Shown here: in pieces, positions 54,416 to 62,219 of the stretch
Numbering within the stretch: the stretch's first letter is position 1
How the letters are laid out: every line of letters starts with the position of its first letter
Assembly (NCBI GenBank): GCA_963833885.1
Contig: CAWHZU010000006.1
Coordinates: forward strand, 186,001 to 250,000
DNA length: 64,000 nucleotides
Direction: 5' to 3'
Source of the DNA: JASHPR01 sp963833885
GTDB taxonomy: Bacteria > Actinomycetota > Actinomycetes > Streptosporangiales > Streptosporangiaceae
Program-made: the position numbers and the translations under genes
Notes under the pieces: model-generated
The model's database searches: none
Told to the model about the DNA's origin: nothing
The model's input: only the letters and a program-made list of their open reading frames with translations

Positions 54416-54859
54416 ATGAGCACGACGCCTGAGGCCGACCCGCCAGCCTATGAGATCGCCGTCGCACAGTTCATCACCGTTGCCGACGTCGAACGGTCCC
54501 GTCGCTTCTACACCGAGGTACTCGGCGGCAAGACCGTCATATCGGGCGAACCGTCGTATGTCGCGCTCGCCAACACCTGGATCATCATCAACGTTGGCGG
54601 TGGTCCGACCGACGACAAACCCGCCGTCACGCTCGAAACGCCGCGGGATCCGGACCGGGCCACCAGCTTCATGAACATCCGGGTCTCGGACATCGAGGCG
54701 GTTTACGCCGACTGGAGCGCACGGGGTGCCGAGTTCCTCACGCCGCCGAAACGGCACACGACCGAGATCCGCTGCTACGTCCGCGACCCGGATGGCTATC
54801 TGATCGAGGTCGGCGAGACCACTCTGCCGGGCGGCTGGCGCTCCCGCCTTGATCGCTAG
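54416..54859 (+). CDS. VOC-family (glyoxalase-like) protein
   Basis: A 147-residue protein with paired beta-alpha-beta-beta-beta units: AVAQFITVADVERSRRFYTEV at the start and YVRDPDGYLIEVGE at the end. Metal ligands such as the C-terminal Glu are present. Substrate is unknown. It follows the BI-1 gene by 10 nt, so the two probably form an operon. Confidence 0.83.
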   Translation: MSTTPEADPPAYEIAVAQFITVADVERSRRFYTEVLGGKTVISGEPSYVALANTWIIINVGGGPTDDKPAVTLETPRDPDRATSFMNIRVSDIEAVYADWSARGAEFLTPPKRHTTEIRCYVRDPDGYLIEVGETTLPGGWRSRLDR

Positions 54860-55315
54860 CGACACCGCAACCGGACAGCCCCGCCACCGCCCTACAGCGC
54901 CGCCCGTCGCCGTCACCCACTACCTCTGCCCGATCGTTGAATATTTGCGGTTAATTTCGCGCATTATGGTGATATTCCAGTAGTCGGTACGTACTTATTA
55001 CTGGCCAGTCGTGGATGTCTAGACAGGCGCCCCGCAACTACCGCCTGACTCCCTCTTATCGTGATCATTAGACGGAAATCCTTGAGCTCAACGCGACAGC
55101 CGTCTTCGCACCATCGCACGACCCTCACCAGGGCAAACCAGGTCGCCACAGCAGCGGATCCGGCCGCCCGCAGGCCCGGCGGCGCCGCCCGGCAGAGCCC
55201 GATTCCCGCGCACTTATAGCTATCCGGAATAACCGGGAAAATCCGTCGTCGGCGACGATTCCGCATTAGCGTGTCCCCCAGGACGACCAGGTGACCGCTA
55301 GTTAGGGGGTGGGTC
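54860..55315. other. Intergenic region, AT-rich patch upstream of the second APC permease
   Basis: No convincing gene is visible in these 456 nt; a 117-codon minus-strand frame has poor composition. 54930-55000 is much more AT-rich than the surroundings and holds promoter-like TTGAATATT and TAATTT. TTAGGGGGTGGGTC just before 55316 is the ribosome site of the permease. No riboswitch was recognised. Confidence 0.6.
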
Positions 55316-56881
55316 ATGGCTACGTTTGCTCCCAGTCGTCAGCCTGTTGAGGAGTCCAGAGACAAGGGCCTCAAGACGGGTGCTCTCGGCCTGGTGTCCA
55401 GCGTCGTCATGGGGGTCGCCTCGACGGCACCCGCCTACAGCCTGGCCGCGACGCTGTTCTTCGTCGTGGGGGCCGTCGCGCTGAAGTCACCCCTGGTCGC
55501 GGTGCTCGCGTTCGTCCCCATGCTGCTGTGCTCGATCGGCTTCAGCGAGCTGAACAAGGCCGACCCCGACTGCGGGACCACGTTCATCTGGGCCACCCGG
55601 GCGTTCGGGCCGAGGGTTGGCTGGGCCTGCGGCTGGGGCGTCGTGGCTGCCGACATCCTGGTCATGGCCAGCCTGGCCCAGGTGGCCGGGCAGTACCTGT
55701 TTTTCCTGTTCCAGGGGCCGAACAGCGCGATCGGGACCGACGCCTCCGGCGGCTGGGTGCTGCTCGTCGGCGTCTTGTGGATCGTCGCGATGACCTACAT
55801 CTGCTACCGCGGCATCGAGGTGTCGGCCAACTTCCAGAAGGTGCTGCTGTCCATCGAGCTCGTCATGCTGATCGTGATGTCGCTCACGGCGCTGGTCCGG
55901 GTGTACAGCGGTCACGCGACGGCCGGGTCGCTGCACCCCAGCCTCGGCTGGCTGTCGACGTCGCACCTGTCCCTCTCGTCCTTCGTGTTCGGGATCATCC
56001 TGATGCTGTTCATCTACTGGGGCTGGGACACCGCCTTGTCGGTGAACGAGGAGACCGCGGACAAGTCCCGGACGCCAGGCCGGGCGGGAATCATCTCAAC
56101 GGTCCTGCTGCTGGTCACCTACCTGATCGTGATCGTTGCGGTGCAGGCGTTCGCCGGGATAGGCAGCAAGGGCGTCGGGCTGACGAACCAGGCGCACCAG
56201 TTCGACGTGCTGTCGGTTATCGGGGGCGCGATCTTCGGAACCTCTGGGTTCGGCACCTTCTTGTCCCGGCTGCTGATCCTCATGGTGCTCAGCTCGGCCG
56301 CGGCCTCGACCCAGACGACGATCCTGCCGACCGCCCGCACCACGCTGTCGATGGCCGCCTACGGGGCGCTCCCCTCGTCGTTTGCCAAGATCCACCCCAG
56401 GTACCTGACCCCTACGGTGTCGACGGTCGTGATGGGGGCCGCCTCGATCGCCCTGTACATTCCGCTGAACTTCATCGCCGGAGGCAACCCGATCGCCGAC
56501 GCGGTGACCGCGATCGGGCTGTACATCGCCTTCTACTACGGCCTGACCGCCTTCGCCTGCGCCTGGTACTACCGCAAGGCGCTGACCAGCAGTGCCCGCG
56601 ATCTGTGGATGCGCGGCATCCTTCCGGTGCTCGGCGGGCTGATCATGTACGCGGCCGGCATCTACAGCCTGCAGAGCGACTGGGTGGCGTCCAACAGCTA
56701 CACCACCTGGACGGTACCCGGCCTGAACTGGGAGATCGGCGGGACCTTCATCATCGCCGCGCTGGCCGCGCTCACCGGCGTCATCGCCTTTGTCTTCATG
56801 CGCGTGACCGGCCCCTCCTTCTTCCGCAGGCAGACTCTTAGCCGGACTACTCCCGTGCTCGTCCCTTACCCAGACCTGTGA
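55316..56881 (+). CDS. APC-family amino acid permease
   Basis: A 521-residue transporter with about 12 helices. The helix I region GVASTAPAYSLAATLFF and the helix VI region FIYWGWDTALSVNEETADKS are typical of the amino-acid/polyamine APC branch. ATG 55316 has an SD GGGGGUGGG. It is transcribed alone; the next gene (57102) is separated by 220 nt. Confidence 0.88.
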   Translation: MATFAPSRQPVEESRDKGLKTGALGLVSSVVMGVASTAPAYSLAATLFFVVGAVALKSPLVAVLAFVPMLLCSIGFSELNKADPDCGTTFIWATRAFGPRVGWACGWGVVAADILVMASLAQVAGQYLFFLFQGPNSAIGTDASGGWVLLVGVLWIVAMTYICYRGIEVSANFQKVLLSIELVMLIVMSLTALVRVYSGHATAGSLHPSLGWLSTSHLSLSSFVFGIILMLFIYWGWDTALSVNEETADKSRTPGRAGIISTVLLLVTYLIVIVAVQAFAGIGSKGVGLTNQAHQFDVLSVIGGAIFGTSGFGTFLSRLLILMVLSSAAASTQTTILPTARTTLSMAAYGALPSSFAKIHPRYLTPTVSTVVMGAASIALYIPLNFIAGGNPIADAVTAIGLYIAFYYGLTAFACAWYYRKALTSSARDLWMRGILPVLGGLIMYAAGIYSLQSDWVASNSYTTWTVPGLNWEIGGTFIIAALAALTGVIAFVFMRVTGPSFFRRQTLSRTTPVLVPYPDL

Positions 56882-57003
56882 GCTGGGCGGGCACTGTGGC
56901 GCGTCGCGACCCGGCTGACCTCGGAGGGGATCGGCCCGGGCACCGGATGGGGGCTTGCTCATCCGGGGCGTTACCTGGCACTCTGGGGCCAAGTATGGTG
57001 CAG

Positions 57004-57017
57004 ACTGAACGTTCAGT
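57004..57017. promoter_or_regulatory. 14-bp palindrome upstream of the STAND-TPR gene
   Basis: ACTGAACGTTCAGT is a perfect 14-bp palindrome, with TATGGT (56994-56999) just upstream as a possible -10. The gap between the palindrome and the start codon is 84 nt. The TetR-type GAACGTTC core suggests a repressor site; the regulator is not encoded nearby. Confidence 0.5.
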
Positions 57018-57101
57018 GAAGGCCAGTATGACCTGCTCAGGTAGCCGTTGCGGCGGCCCGGACCGCGCAGGCCTCCTGTCGCCTGTCCCGGGCAGCGTGA
57101 C

Positions 57102-59303
57102 ATGACCAGCGCAGCGCAGCCCGCTGCTGTGACGGGCGCGGTGCCCGGCAGTCCGTTCCGGCCTGTCCGAATCGGAACGGTCCCGCCGCTGGCCGAGGGC
57201 TTCTTCGCCCGGCCGGAGACAGCTCCCGGCCTGACGGCGCTGCTGCGGGCAGGGGCCGCGGTTGCGCTGGTCCCAGACCGGGCGCCGGATCCCGGCCTGG
57301 CGTCGGTCCCAGCAGCCCAGGACTGGCTGAGGTCCTCGGGCAAGACCCAGCTCGCGGTGGCGTCCGCCGAGTCGCTGTGGCAGTCGGGCGAAGTGGACCT
57401 GCTGGTCTGGATCGACGCCACGAGCCGGGCATCGGTGCTGGCCGGCTACGCGGCGGCGACCGCCGAAGCCACCGGCCGGAATCAGGCCAGCAGCTGCGAG
57501 TCGGTAGCCGCCCAGTTCGCCGACTGGCTGAGCGAGACCAGCTGTTCGTGGCTGGTGGTGCTCGATGACCTGGCCGACCCGGCGGCCATGCACGACCTGT
57601 GGCCGGCCGGGCCATCCGGCCGGATCCTGGTGACCGCCAACGACGCCGCGGTCCTCCCCAGCGGTATGCAGGTCCTGCCGGTTGGCCCGTTCAACTCGCG
57701 CGAGGCGCTCGGCTACCTGATGGCACGGCTGGCGAGCGACCCGAGCCAGCGGCTCGGCGCGGTTGAGCTCATCAACGAGCTGGGCTTCGCGCCGGCCGCG
57801 CTGGCCCAGGCCAGCGCCGTGATCGTCAGTTCTGGCGTGTCGTGCCACAACTACCGCGACTACTTCATCCGCAGGCGGGATCAGCTGACGGATTCGTCCG
57901 GCGCAGCGCCGCCGCCGGCCGCGGTGACGTGGATGTGCTCGTTCGAGCACGCCGGCCAGCTCCCGGCTGGCCGATCGGCCAAATTGCTGCTGGCCCTGGC
58001 CGCGGTGCTGGACGGGCACGGAATTCCCCGAAACGTCCTCGCCACGCCGGCCGCAGGCGATTACCAGGCGGGTGGCGCCGGGACCGCGGCGGGCGGCGAA
58101 GGCACCAGCGCGGCGCTGGAGGCGCTGGAACGGGCCGGCCTGCTGACTGTCGAATCGGTGACGGCACCGCCGACGGTCCAGATCAGCCCGGTGCTGCAGG
58201 TGGCACTGCGAGCCGCCATGCCGGAAGGCATGCACGATCGCACGGCCCGGGCGGCCGCGGATGCGCTGCTCCAGGCCTGGCCGGAACGCGACCCTCCGGG
58301 CTGGCCTGCTTCCGGCCTGCGAGCCTGCGCGGCGGCCCTGCGGCAGATCTCCGGAGACCTGCTGTGGGCTGGTGGCTGCCATCCGGTGCTGCTCCGGGCC
58401 GGGGAGAGCCTGGACAGTGCCCGCCTGACCGAGGCCGCGGTGGGCCACTGGCGCGACCTGGCGACGACCTGCGACCGGCTGCTCGGTGCAGGGCACCCGG
58501 ACACAATGCTGGTCTGCCAGCGGCTGGCCGGCGCGTACCTGGCGGCCGACCGCGCGAACGAGGCCGTTCCGTGGTTTCAGTGGGTGCTCGACACCCAGGT
58601 CCGCAGGCTCGCGCCGGATCACCGCGACGTGCTCGAGGCGCGGCGCCGCCTTGGCCACGCGCTCGTGGCGTCGCTGCAGTTCAAGGACGCGATCACGATC
58701 CTCGAGCGCGTGGTTGCCGATTTCGAGCGGATCTGCGGACCGGGGCACACCGACACGCTCGGCGCACAGGACGAGCTGGCGGCCGCCTACCTGGCTGCGG
58801 GCCGGTACTCAGACGCCATCACCCTGTACCAGCGCACGCTCGCCGACCGGGAGCGTGGCCAGGGAGCCAACCACCCGCAGACGATGACCACGCGTCAGGG
58901 CCTGGGCGACTCCTACCTGGCCGGCGGCCGCTCGAAAGACGCGGTATCCGTCTACAAGCGGATGCTGGCCGGCCGGGAGCGCGTCCTTGGGCCCGACCAC
59001 CTGGACACGATCAAGGCGCGGAACAGTCTCGGTGCCGCCTATCAGAAGATGGGCAAGACGGCGGCAGCGGAACAGGCCTACGAGCAGGCCCGGGCCGGCT
59101 TCGAGCGAGTTCTCGGCCCCCGCCACCCCGACACGCTGCGCTGCCGCGTGGAGCTCGCCCGGGTATACGGCCGGCTGGGACGGTATGGCGACGAACGCGC
59201 GCTGCTGCGCGGCACGGTCGACCGCCTGGAGCGCACGCTGCCCAAGGACGATCCGCTGATCACGGAGCTGCGCGAGAGCCTCGCCGACATCGGCGAGGAG
59301 TAA
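57102..59303 (+). CDS. STAND-like protein with C-terminal TPR repeats
   Basis: A 733-residue protein. Residues about 60-300 look like an NB-ARC-type ATPase, with Walker B SWLVVLDDLAD near 149-158. The P-loop is degenerate: RSSGKTQLA keeps GKT (80-82), but the first Gly is missing (Trp75). A helical part of about 140 residues follows, then kinesin-light-chain-like TPR units from about 445 to 720 (LGAGHPDTMLVCQRLAGAYL, GPDHLDTIKARNSLGAAYQK). Such proteins often act in signalling or defence. ATG 57102 lacks a strong ribosome site. Confidence 0.8.
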   Translation: MTSAAQPAAVTGAVPGSPFRPVRIGTVPPLAEGFFARPETAPGLTALLRAGAAVALVPDRAPDPGLASVPAAQDWLRSSGKTQLAVASAESLWQSGEVDLLVWIDATSRASVLAGYAAATAEATGRNQASSCESVAAQFADWLSETSCSWLVVLDDLADPAAMHDLWPAGPSGRILVTANDAAVLPSGMQVLPVGPFNSREALGYLMARLASDPSQRLGAVELINELGFAPAALAQASAVIVSSGVSCHNYRDYFIRRRDQLTDSSGAAPPPAAVTWMCSFEHAGQLPAGRSAKLLLALAAVLDGHGIPRNVLATPAAGDYQAGGAGTAAGGEGTSAALEALERAGLLTVESVTAPPTVQISPVLQVALRAAMPEGMHDRTARAAADALLQAWPERDPPGWPASGLRACAAALRQISGDLLWAGGCHPVLLRAGESLDSARLTEAAVGHWRDLATTCDRLLGAGHPDTMLVCQRLAGAYLAADRANEAVPWFQWVLDTQVRRLAPDHRDVLEARRRLGHALVASLQFKDAITILERVVADFERICGPGHTDTLGAQDELAAAYLAAGRYSDAITLYQRTLADRERGQGANHPQTMTTRQGLGDSYLAGGRSKDAVSVYKRMLAGRERVLGPDHLDTIKARNSLGAAYQKMGKTAAAEQAYEQARAGFERVLGPRHPDTLRCRVELARVYGRLGRYGDERALLRGTVDRLERTLPKDDPLITELRESLADIGEE

Positions 59304-59368
59304 GCATCGAGCGGGCGGTTGTTCGAATAACTGAGCGGCCTTGACTGGGGCGGATGGGGCTGGCGAGG

Positions 59369-60577
59369 CTAGGTGGGCAGGTCCGGGCCGGACACGGCGA
59401 ACTCCTTGCGGGCCTTGTCCAGCAACCCGCCGTCGCAGAACAGGTCGGCGCCGGTCTTGGCCAGCGCGGCTGCCATCCGCAGCATGGCCCGGTGCGCGTC
59501 CATGCCGGCGACCGCCTCGGTCATCGCGTGCGAGTGGCCGGGCGTGCCGCGCGGCATGACCTTGATGTACGGGTGAATGGCGGGCAGGCGCAGGCTCACG
59601 TTCCCGATGTCCGAGGACCCGGTGCCGCCACGCAGCACGGGCTCTTCGACCTCCTCGCCGAGTTCGGTGAGGTGCTGGGCGACGCGGTAGGCGATCGCGT
59701 GGTTGTTCTTCCGCTCGGCGTAGACGTGGCCGCGGGTGACCTCCATAGTGGTTCCAGTGGCCAGGGCAGCCGCCTCCGCACAGGCCACCACCCGCTCGAC
59801 GAGGCCGGTCAGCTCCTCGCTGGTGACGGCCCGGACCTGGAACGAGGCACGCGTGTAGTCCGGGATTACGTTGGACGCACGGCCGCCGTCCAGGATGACG
59901 CCGTGCATCCGGGAGGTCTCGGGGACGAACTGCCGCAGCGCGTCGACGGATACGAACAGCTGGATCATCGCTGCCAGGGCACTGCGGCCCTCCGCCGGGC
60001 TGCCGGCGGCGTGCGTCGCGACGCCGTGGAACTCGAAGACCAGCGGCATCGAGGCCAGGGCGTGCCGGATCGGCATGGTCCGGTCGCCGGGGTGGAACAT
60101 CAGGGCCGCATCGACATCGTCAAAGACGCCGGCTTCCAGCTCGATGACCTTGCCGCCTGCGCCCTCCTCGCCAGGGGTGCCGATGACCCGCAGCGTGCCG
60201 GGCGGCTCGGGCAGCGCCTGCATCAGCGCGGTCGCCGCGCCGATCCCGCCGGAGGCGATCAGGTTGTGCCCGCAGCCGTGGCCCACGCCCGGAAGCGCGT
60301 CGTATTCCACCAGGTACGCGATGACCGGAGAGCCCTGGCCGTACTCCCCGACGAACGCCGTGTCCAGCCCGGCCACGGGGGCTTGGACGCGGAAGCCGTG
60401 ATCCGTCAGCCAATCACGCAGCAGCTTTGCCGAGCGGTGCTCGGCGAGGGCCAGTTCCGGGTGGCCGTGCAGGTCCAGGCTGAGCTCGCGGAGCGCACCA
60501 TCGAGTTCCGCGATCGCGACGTCGATGGCGCTGTGCACAACACCCAGGTCCCGGGATCGTACTTCTGGTTCGGGCAC
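59369..60577 (-). CDS. M20-family amidohydrolase (AbgB/PM20D2-like)
   Basis: A 402-residue metallohydrolase with an inserted dimerisation domain. Metal/catalytic motifs are YDALPGVGHGCGHN near 91-104 and GTPGEEGAGG near 133-142. Family members cleave aminoacyl or p-aminobenzoyl-Glu amides, dipeptides, or N-acyl amino acids. It lies 51 nt downstream of the membrane dipeptidase gene on the same strand, so both may form a peptide-scavenging operon. Confidence 0.9.
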   Translation of the reverse strand: MPEPEVRSRDLGVVHSAIDVAIAELDGALRELSLDLHGHPELALAEHRSAKLLRDWLTDHGFRVQAPVAGLDTAFVGEYGQGSPVIAYLVEYDALPGVGHGCGHNLIASGGIGAATALMQALPEPPGTLRVIGTPGEEGAGGKVIELEAGVFDDVDAALMFHPGDRTMPIRHALASMPLVFEFHGVATHAAGSPAEGRSALAAMIQLFVSVDALRQFVPETSRMHGVILDGGRASNVIPDYTRASFQVRAVTSEELTGLVERVVACAEAAALATGTTMEVTRGHVYAERKNNHAIAYRVAQHLTELGEEVEEPVLRGGTGSSDIGNVSLRLPAIHPYIKVMPRGTPGHSHAMTEAVAGMDAHRAMLRMAAALAKTGADLFCDGGLLDKARKEFAVSGPDLPT

Positions 60578-60628
60578 CAGTCTTCGTCCTCTCTGTCGTG
60601 ACTACGGCGGGGTTTGCGGGCCGGCGGC

Positions 60629-61813
60629 CTAGCTGCCGGGTGCCGCGGCGGCCGCGGTTGCGCGCAGCACCTCCAGCACGTTGCCGCCGATGACCCGGGC
60701 GATGTCGGCCTCCGGCCAGCCGCGGTCCAGCAGCCATGCCGTCACGTTCCTGGCGGCCTCGCCCGGGTTCTCCAGCCCGGCCACATAGCGCACCTCCTCG
60801 TGCGGCGGCGTCGCCCACGCGGTCCGGTGGCCGGTCGCTTCGTAGAGGCCGATGTGATCGCCGAAGAACGCGTCGGGGCCGAGCGCCACGTGCTCGGCCC
60901 CGAGCCGTTCCGCGAGATAGGTCAGGTGATCCATGGCCGAGTCCAGGCTGTGCCGGGGATGCGCGGCGGACAGCGTCGAGTTGGGCGCGGCGGACACGGC
61001 GACGACGCCGCCGGTGCCGGCGACGGCGTCCAGGACCGCGTCGGGCTTCATCCGCGGCGTGCCCCAGACCGCGCGTGCTCCGGCGTGGCTGACCACCACC
61101 GGCGCCCGGCTGACCCGGCAGGCGTCCAGCGCGGTGCGGTCGCCAACGTGCGCGACGTCGACGGTGATGCCCAGGTCGTTCATGAGGCTGACCGCCTGCT
61201 CACCCAGCTTGGTCAGGCCGTCGTCGGGGTTGCTGGCCAGGCCGCCGCCGAGCGGGTTGCCGTTGTTGTAGGTCAGGCCGGCGCACCGGATACCGGCATC
61301 GAAGAGCTGCGGCAGCACGCCGAGGTCGGTACCGACGGCATCGAGGTCCTCCAGGCCGAGCAGGACCCCGACCGGCCCGCCGCCGGCCGCGGGGATATCG
61401 CCGGGCCCGGCGGCGAAGACGGTCTCCCGGGGATGAAGTTGCATGTCGTCACGCAGGAACCTGGCCCAGCGCAGCAGCAGGCCGAGGTCATCGGTGGACA
61501 GCGCGCTGGCCACGACCGCGGCCCAGCCCGAGCCGGCCAGGCCGGCATACCCGAGCGGTTCCCGGCCGTCGGCGCGCCAGGCCTGCCAGGTCTGCGGGGT
61601 CAGCGGGTCGGGCAGCCGCACGGGATGGTCGTGCAGGGAGATGGCCGGGTGCCGGGCGAGCAACTGGCCCGCACTGGCGAGCGCTTCAGCCGCCACGCCG
61701 TCGTAGGGAGGCAGCCGGCCGGTGTCGGCCGCAAGCGTCACCGGCCAGGCGGCCGGGGCGCCCGGCGCTCCGGGGCTGGTCGATGCGGGATCGGTGGCCT
61801 GCATGGCCCGCAC
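60629..61813 (-). CDS. Membrane dipeptidase / renal dipeptidase family (M19)
   Basis: A 394-residue zinc dipeptidase. HDHPVRL near residue 61 supplies the first metal His pair, LLGLEDLDAVG the bridging Glu, and VDVAHVGD and VVVSHAGA further His ligands. M19 members cleave dipeptides, often with D-residues or beta-lactam-like rings. GTG 61813 has GGGAG 5 nt upstream; an ATG three codons later is possible. No signal peptide is evident, so it is probably cytosolic. Confidence 0.9.
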   Translation of the reverse strand: MRAMQATDPASTSPGAPGAPAAWPVTLAADTGRLPPYDGVAAEALASAGQLLARHPAISLHDHPVRLPDPLTPQTWQAWRADGREPLGYAGLAGSGWAAVVASALSTDDLGLLLRWARFLRDDMQLHPRETVFAAGPGDIPAAGGGPVGVLLGLEDLDAVGTDLGVLPQLFDAGIRCAGLTYNNGNPLGGGLASNPDDGLTKLGEQAVSLMNDLGITVDVAHVGDRTALDACRVSRAPVVVSHAGARAVWGTPRMKPDAVLDAVAGTGGVVAVSAAPNSTLSAAHPRHSLDSAMDHLTYLAERLGAEHVALGPDAFFGDHIGLYEATGHRTAWATPPHEEVRYVAGLENPGEAARNVTAWLLDRGWPEADIARVIGGNVLEVLRATAAAAAPGS

Positions 61814-61888
61814 AATAGCTCCCGGCCGAAACCGCCGGGATGATCGCCCCCGGCGCCGCGTCGATGACGGTCTGCATCGCCGCGGCGT

Positions 61889-62005
61889 TCAGGCCCGCCG
61901 TCCGGCGTCGATCTCGTCCAGCGGTCCGGTGACCCAGCCGGGTTCGCCATCGTAGCCAGGCCCGCCCCGGGCCTCGCGTTCCGGCTGTGTGTCCTTTCCT
62001 GGCAT
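61889..62005 (-). CDS. Possible 38-residue small protein upstream of the M19 gene
   Basis: An ATG at 62005 opens a 38-codon frame ending TGA at 61889, reading MPGKDTQPEREARGG, then PGYDGEPGWVTGPLDEIDAG. Third positions are strongly G/C and the composition is protein-like, but no ribosome site is apparent. It lies 75 nt upstream of the M19 start, on the same strand, within the 406-nt gap 61814-62219. The rest of the gap is the divergent promoter region for the phospholipase gene. Confidence 0.3.
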   Translation of the reverse strand: MPGKDTQPEREARGGPGYDGEPGWVTGPLDEIDAGRRA

Positions 62006-62219
62006 CACGGGGAATGCCGCCGGGAATTGGCCGGCATCACCGTCCCCAGTGCGCCGCGATCCCGTCCGGAGATTGACACGGCGCGTTCACCGCAAAGCGG
62101 CCTGCGGCGCGCACACTTGGCCATTGTGTGAGATGACGACTTGTCACAACATGTAATGGCGCTGCCAGCGCGGGCCGGGTCGCAGAGCCACGCCCCCTGC
62201 ACCATGAGGACGGAGTCGC

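Noticed and set aside
54964..55317. 117-codon minus-strand frame before the second APC permease
   Set aside because: Arg-rich run at the N-terminus, mixed codon use and AT-rich promoter-like sequence inside; no family recognised.
56847..58748. 633-codon minus-strand frame opposite the STAND-TPR gene
   Set aside because: Arg/Gln-rich shadow without motifs; the plus frame has TPR repeats and Walker B.
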